The notes under the pieces: generated by a model
The model's database searches: none
What the model saw: the letters and a program-made list of their open reading frames with translations, nothing else
Told to the model about the DNA's origin: nothing
Assembly (NCBI GenBank): GCA_947594095.1
Contig: CANQEA010000010.1
Location: 1 to 28,121 of the forward strand
DNA: 28,121 nucleotides
Origin: an uncultured Clostridia bacterium
Lineage (GTDB): Bacteria; Bacillota_A; Clostridia; TANB77; CAG-508
Reading direction: 5' to 3'
Made by a program: the position numbers and the translations under genes
Part shown: positions 24,629 through 28,121 of the stretch, one piece after another
Layout: each line of letters begins with the position of its first letter
How positions within the stretch are numbered: the stretch's first letter is position 1

Positions 24629-25957
24629 ATGGGAAAGTTAAAAATAGCAATAATAATTGTTCTTATAATAATAATTAGTACTATTATAGCAATTATTGTT
24701 ATAAATTCTATTAATCCGGGTGATGTTGCAATATCTCAAAAATTAGTTACACCTGGTTATGAAATAGAAAATCCTTTTCAGCAAATGCCAGAGATTACTA
24801 CCAGAGTAGAATATAACGCAATTAATAATAGTATTTCTAAATATTTACAAACTTTAAATATAAATAATAGTATTTATTTTGGAAGAGGAGAAGATGGTGA
24901 GCAAATAAGTATAGTCACAGATGAAGAAAAAAAAGAAAAAGTTATTAATTTGTTAAGTGAAAATTATATTAGTGAAAATAAAATTAATGTAGACACTTTG
25001 GAAAGATATATACAGCTTTTAAAAGAAACCGTTCTTTATGTTCCAGTTCAGATAAAAGCACTTACTGTAGGTAATACAAAAACTTATGTGGCAGATGTAA
25101 TTATATATGATTATAATTATAAAATAAAAGATGAAATCAATTTAATTGTTAATATTGATTATAGTAATCAAACTTTTTCAATTGAACCTACTAAAAATAA
25201 ATATAGTGATATAACAACAGCACATACTATAGATACAATTCAAAAGAATGAGGATAATCAATACATAATTGGGACTATAAATACAGAAAACATAATAAAA
25301 GACTATATAAATAATTATAAAAGACTTGCTTTATTAAAGCCAGAAATCGTATATGAACGTTTGGATGAAGAATATAGAAATAAAAGATTTGGAAATTTAG
25401 AAAATTTTGAAATTTATGTTGATAAAAATAAAGAAGAAATTAAAAAAATTAATTTAGATAAATATCAAGTAATTAATTATGAAAATTATTCTGAATATAT
25501 TGGAGTAGATAAAAATGGGTTGATGTATATTTTTGATGAAAAAAAGTTGTTTGATTATAATATAAAACTAGATACATATACAATCATAAGTGATAATTTC
25601 AAAGAAACTTATAATTCTGGAAATAACCAGAAGAAAGTAATGATGAACATAGACAAATGGGTGCAAATGTTAAATAACAGAGACTATAAGGCAGCATATG
25701 AGGTATTAGATAAAACATTTAGAGAAGACAATTTTGGAACGGCAGACGACTTTGAAGAATACATGAGAACTATTTATCCATACTTCTATGACTTAGAATT
25801 TGGAGAATTAGAAGAAGAGGAAGGTTTATATATACAAGAAATAACATTAAAAAATAAAAATGATGTGACTGATAATGGAAGAGGGCAACATATAATAATG
25901 CAATTAGAAGAAGGAACAACAAATTTTGTAATGTCATTTAGAAGGGTTAATAGATAA
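24629..25957 (+). CDS. Single-span protein with tandem NTF2/VirB8-like modules
   Basis: The 442-residue protein has one membrane helix (about 5-28) and an external Lys/Asp/Asn-rich part. At least two modules share the pattern of short helices then Y/F-rich strands. One lies about 225-330 ([31 protein letters not shown] then FEIYVDKN), the other about 343-440 ([24 protein letters not shown] then [12 protein letters not shown]). The pattern, with A/Y-x-L-D-x-x-[FY]-R-x2-[NR]-FG, is seen in both and fits NTF2-like domains such as those of TcpC/VirB8. I infer a scaffold or periplasm-facing role beside the gene at 18702. SD AAGGAGG (24612-24618) supports the ATG. The stop is 1 nt before the DnaJ-like gene, indicating coupling. 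Confidence 0.55.
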   Translation: MGKLKIAIIIVLIIIISTIIAIIVINSINPGDVAISQKLVTPGYEIENPFQQMPEITTRVEYNAINNSISKYLQTLNINNSIYFGRGEDGEQISIVTDEEKKEKVINLLSENYISENKINVDTLERYIQLLKETVLYVPVQIKALTVGNTKTYVADVIIYDYNYKIKDEINLIVNIDYSNQTFSIEPTKNKYSDITTAHTIDTIQKNEDNQYIIGTINTENIIKDYINNYKRLALLKPEIVYERLDEEYRNKRFGNLENFEIYVDKNKEEIKKINLDKYQVINYENYSEYIGVDKNGLMYIFDEKKLFDYNIKLDTYTIISDNFKETYNSGNNQKKVMMNIDKWVQMLNNRDYKAAYEVLDKTFREDNFGTADDFEEYMRTIYPYFYDLEFGELEEEEGLYIQEITLKNKNDVTDNGRGQHIIMQLEEGTTNFVMSFRRVNR

Positions 25958-25958
25958 T

Positions 25959-26633
25959 ATGGAAAAAAATTATTATGAAATACTAGAAGTAAATAAAAAC
26001 GCCTCTCCTGAAATTATTGAAAAAGCCTACAAAACTCTTGCAAAAAAATATCACCCAGATTTACAATCTGAAGAAAATAAAAAACAAGGTGAAGAAATTT
26101 TTAAGCAAATAAATGAAGCATATGAGGTTTTATCAAATGAAGAAAAAAGGAAACAATATGATATGACATTAGAAGAAAGTAATCCTTTAAATGAGCAAAT
26201 AGAAGAATTATATCATGAAAACGTTGACCTAAAACAACAAATATATAATATGAAACAAAATAATAAGAATTCCTCTAATGAAACAAATTACTCTAAAACC
26301 TATGTTTCAGAAAATCAAAATATAGAGATAAACCCAAATGAAGAATATGAAAGAAAAACACGAGAAGCAGAATATTATAAAAATTTAAATGACACTATGC
26401 AACAAGCATATCATGATGCATATGTACAAGATTTAAAAAATAGAGGATATAAAATAAGGTATAAAAAGACGTGGAAAGAACGCATTAGAGATATAATTGC
26501 TCTCGCAATTACAATATTAATCTTTATAATGATATTGCAGATCCCAGCAGTACAACAATTTTTTGTATCTATCTATGAAGAAAATCCATTTGTTAAAATG
26601 ATAGTAGATGCGATAACTAATATTTTTAATTAA
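25959..26633 (+). CDS. Membrane-anchored J-domain (DnaJ-like) protein
   Basis: The 224-residue protein has an N-terminal J domain (3-68) with the HPD motif at residues 32-34 and the flanking [12 protein letters not shown] and [13 protein letters not shown] helices intact, so it should stimulate a DnaK-type ATPase. A short coiled coil (about 75-100), an Asn/Ser/Glu-rich linker, a basic segment (160-176) and one membrane helix (about 177-197) follow. There is no Gly/Phe or zinc-finger region, so it is not canonical DnaJ. Its ATG is 1 nt after the preceding stop with no separate SD, implying translational coupling to the T4SS operon. A role in folding or delivering substrates or subunits at the membrane is inference. 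Confidence 0.8.
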   Translation: MEKNYYEILEVNKNASPEIIEKAYKTLAKKYHPDLQSEENKKQGEEIFKQINEAYEVLSNEEKRKQYDMTLEESNPLNEQIEELYHENVDLKQQIYNMKQNNKNSSNETNYSKTYVSENQNIEINPNEEYERKTREAEYYKNLNDTMQQAYHDAYVQDLKNRGYKIRYKKTWKERIRDIIALAITILIFIMILQIPAVQQFFVSIYEENPFVKMIVDAITNIFN

Positions 26634-26644
26634 TAGAAATTGAG

Positions 26645-26684
26645 AGTACTTACCCACAACTTATCTGAGGGTAAGTACTATTTT
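26645..26684 (+). terminator. Hairpin ending the T4SS-like operon
   Basis: AGTACTTACCC (26645-26655) pairs perfectly with GGGTAAGTACT (26669-26679) around a 13-nt loop, followed by ATTTTA. The stem is strong but the T-run short. It lies 12 nt after the DnaJ-like stop. Confidence 0.7.
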
Positions 26685-26875
26685 AAAATTAAGAGATTTT
26701 TTCATTTTCTTCTTTAGACAAGCTAGTTATTTTCACATTTATTATAATAATTCATATTAATTCTTTTCCATTTATTAATTATAAATTTAATATACCATAA
26801 AAAACATGTATGCAAATGTAACTATTAAGTCATAAGCAAAATAAAATAAAGTAAAACAAGAGGGGTGATAATATA

Positions 26876-27748
26876 GTGAAGTTTGGATTATGTTTGGCAG
26901 GTGGAGGAGTAAAAGGAGCAGCACATATTGGTGTATTAAAAGCTATCCAAGAAGCAAATATACAAATTGATTATATTGGTGGAACATCATCAGGTAGCAT
27001 AATAGCAACTCTATATGCAGCAGGTTTCTCTGCGGATGAAATTTATGAAATATTTAAAAAATATTGTAAAAAAATTAAATATGTTGATTTTATTAATATT
27101 TTAAAGTTGGTAATAGGAATTATATTTACAGGAAGAATTACAATAAATGGATTAAATAGTGGAAAACAAATAGAAAAATTAATAAATAAAATGTGTGATA
27201 AAAAGCAAATAAAGAATATTTGCGATATAAAATTACCACTTGCAATTCCAAGCGTTAATATGTGTAATGGAGAAGTATACTGTTTTACTTCTTGTGAAAA
27301 AAGAAATATTAATACTTCAAATTATTCCGACAATGTTTTGTATATTAATTCAATGCCTATTGGAAAAGCGGTAAGAGCTAGTTGTAGCTATCCAGGTATT
27401 TTTTCACCATGTAATTATAATGGAAAAAAATTAATCGATGGTGGAATTCGTGAAAATGTACCATGGAAAGAACTTAAACACTTAGGTGCAGAAAGAATAT
27501 TAAATGTTATATTTGAGGAAGAAAACGATAATAATTGTTCTAAAAATTTAATAGAAGTAGTGGGAAGATCAATAAGTTTGTTATGCAGAGAACTTTCTAT
27601 ATATGAAATGGAAGGCTCAGACAATACTATAAAAATAAAAACGAAAAAAATAGGACTTTTAGATGTAAAAAAAATAGATTTATTATATGAAATTGGATAT
27701 ACAGAGATGAAAAAATATCTTAAAAAGAAAAGACTAGGAGAGTTTTAA
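26876..27748 (+). CDS. Patatin-like phospholipase (RssA/YchK-type)
   Basis: The 290-residue patatin-family lipid acyl hydrolase has the complete catalytic set: the oxyanion loop GGGVKG (9-14), the nucleophile motif GTSSG (36-40, Ser38) and the DGG motif (188-190, Asp188) of the Ser-Asp dyad. There is no signal peptide, so it is likely a cytoplasmic or membrane-peripheral enzyme. Length and motif order fit bacterial RssA/YchK-like members. The start is GTG 26876 with SD AGGGGTG (26861-26867). It is separated from the T4SS operon by a hairpin and a 240-nt AT-rich spacer, so it is probably an independent unit. The substrate cannot be told from sequence. Confidence 0.9.
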   Translation: MKFGLCLAGGGVKGAAHIGVLKAIQEANIQIDYIGGTSSGSIIATLYAAGFSADEIYEIFKKYCKKIKYVDFINILKLVIGIIFTGRITINGLNSGKQIEKLINKMCDKKQIKNICDIKLPLAIPSVNMCNGEVYCFTSCEKRNINTSNYSDNVLYINSMPIGKAVRASCSYPGIFSPCNYNGKKLIDGGIRENVPWKELKHLGAERILNVIFEEENDNNCSKNLIEVVGRSISLLCRELSIYEMEGSDNTIKIKTKKIGLLDVKKIDLLYEIGYTEMKKYLKKKRLGEF

Positions 27749-27759
27749 ATTGCTCCTAG
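27722..27759 (-). terminator. Candidate terminator for the minus-strand dehydratase/activase gene
   Basis: On the minus strand CTAGGAG (27759-27753) pairs with CTCCTAG (27740-27734) and is followed by a T-rich stretch (27733-27722). The element overlaps the 3' end of the patatin gene. A weaker hairpin (CACATA/TATGTG, about 27773-27794) lies between it and the dehydratase/activase stop. Confidence 0.4.
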
Positions 27760-27812
27760 CCTTAAGTTATGCACATAATATTAATTATATGTGGGAAACA
27801 ACATCTAAAATT

Positions 27813-28121
27813 CTATACATTTGCAGTTTCTTTTTCCTTTTTATTTACATCTAAATCTTCTGTATCATCAATAGTTTCTTGTTCTAGACTTTGTTTTAAA
27901 TTGTCTTTTGCAACTGTCATCAAAAGTTTAATTCTATTTGCTTGATTTGACTCACTAGCACCAGGGTCATAATCAACTGGAGAAATATTTGCTTCTGGGA
28001 ATTTCTCACGTATTGTTTTAATAACACCTTTTCCAACAACGTGGTTTGGAAGACAAGCAAAAGGTTGAACACAAATAATATTTGGAATATCATTTTCAAT
28101 ATATTCAATCATTTCAGCAGT
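27813..28121 (-). CDS. 2-hydroxyacyl-CoA dehydratase/activase family protein, C-terminal part (partial)
   Basis: Only about 102 C-terminal codons are in the window and the gene continues past its right edge. The readable CVQPFACLPNHVVGKGVIKTIRE segment and the PVDYDPGASESNQANRIKLLM segment match the C-terminal end of very large proteins. Those proteins combine a BadF/HgdC-type ATPase activase with DUF2229 and 2-hydroxyglutaryl-CoA dehydratase-like modules. They are typical of anaerobic Firmicutes, with oxygen-sensitive iron-sulfur sites and mostly unknown substrates. The Cys in QPFACLP is a conserved candidate metal ligand. The tail is acidic and Lys/Glu-rich. The gene converges on the patatin gene (64-nt gap). 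Confidence 0.8.
   Translation of the reverse strand, partial: TAEMIEYIENDIPNIICVQPFACLPNHVVGKGVIKTIREKFPEANISPVDYDPGASESNQANRIKLLMTVAKDNLKQSLEQETIDDTEDLDVNKKEKETANV

Noticed and set aside
10098..26633. Complete integrative conjugative element or prophage
   Set aside because: No integrase, relaxase, coupling protein, replication gene or direct-repeat ends are visible. The phage-lysozyme-type domain is a normal part of T4SS hydrolases and does not indicate a phage.

Overview
The window is very AT-rich (by eye well under 35% G+C). Nearly all genes read on the + strand with strong Shine-Dalgarno sites, and the first third has the classic Firmicutes origin-proximal order: rpmH-rnpA-yidD-yidC-jag-mnmE-mnmG-rsmG-parA-parB. 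A DUF4446 gene after parB and a partial 2-hydroxyacyl-CoA dehydratase/activase-type gene at the right end point to an anaerobic member of the Clostridia, perhaps one of the low-GC uncultured gut lineages. The species cannot be named from this sequence.

Layout. 1-310 is the AT-rich leader side of rpmH, with one perfect DnaA box and a consensus promoter. 311-2730 holds rpmH, rnpA, yidD, yidC and jag, closed by an intrinsic terminator. 2800-7296 holds mnmE (frameshifted by an extra base after codon 11), a 524-nt AT-rich gap with two inverted-repeat structures, mnmG and rsmG, closed by a terminator. 7369-9629 is parA-parB-DUF4446 with its own promoter. 9708-9927 holds two tRNA-Ser genes (UGA and GCU anticodons) with a promoter and terminator.

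10098-26633 is the accessory part of the window: a compact type IV secretion-like (T4SS) locus. It begins with three VirB2-like pilin-type genes, the third having its own promoter and terminator. A roughly 14-kb operon follows: PrgI/VirB3-like protein, a membrane-anchored VirB4-N-terminal-like protein, the VirB4 ATPase, a VirB6/TrbL-like polytopic protein, a single-span NTF2/VirB8-like protein, a giant membrane-anchored cell-wall hydrolase with several peptidoglycan-active domains, a second NTF2/VirB8-like protein and a membrane-anchored J-domain protein. There is no relaxase, VirD4/TcpA coupling ATPase, integrase or replication gene in the window. The locus therefore looks like a resident T4SS-type envelope machine (secretion, contact or DNA transfer) rather than a complete integrative element. 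In the inferred assembly, pilins form an extracellular fibre or surface layer, PrgI, the VirB6-like and NTF2-like proteins form the membrane channel, VirB4 powers pilin dislocation or assembly, and the hydrolase opens the thick wall.

26645-28121 contains a strong hairpin ending that operon, a patatin-like phospholipase gene, and the convergent 3' end of a 2-hydroxyacyl-CoA dehydratase/activase-family gene.

Two single-base frameshifts, in mnmE and at the 3' end of the giant hydrolase gene, are both +1 insertions of a G or C. They could be assembly errors or real mutations.
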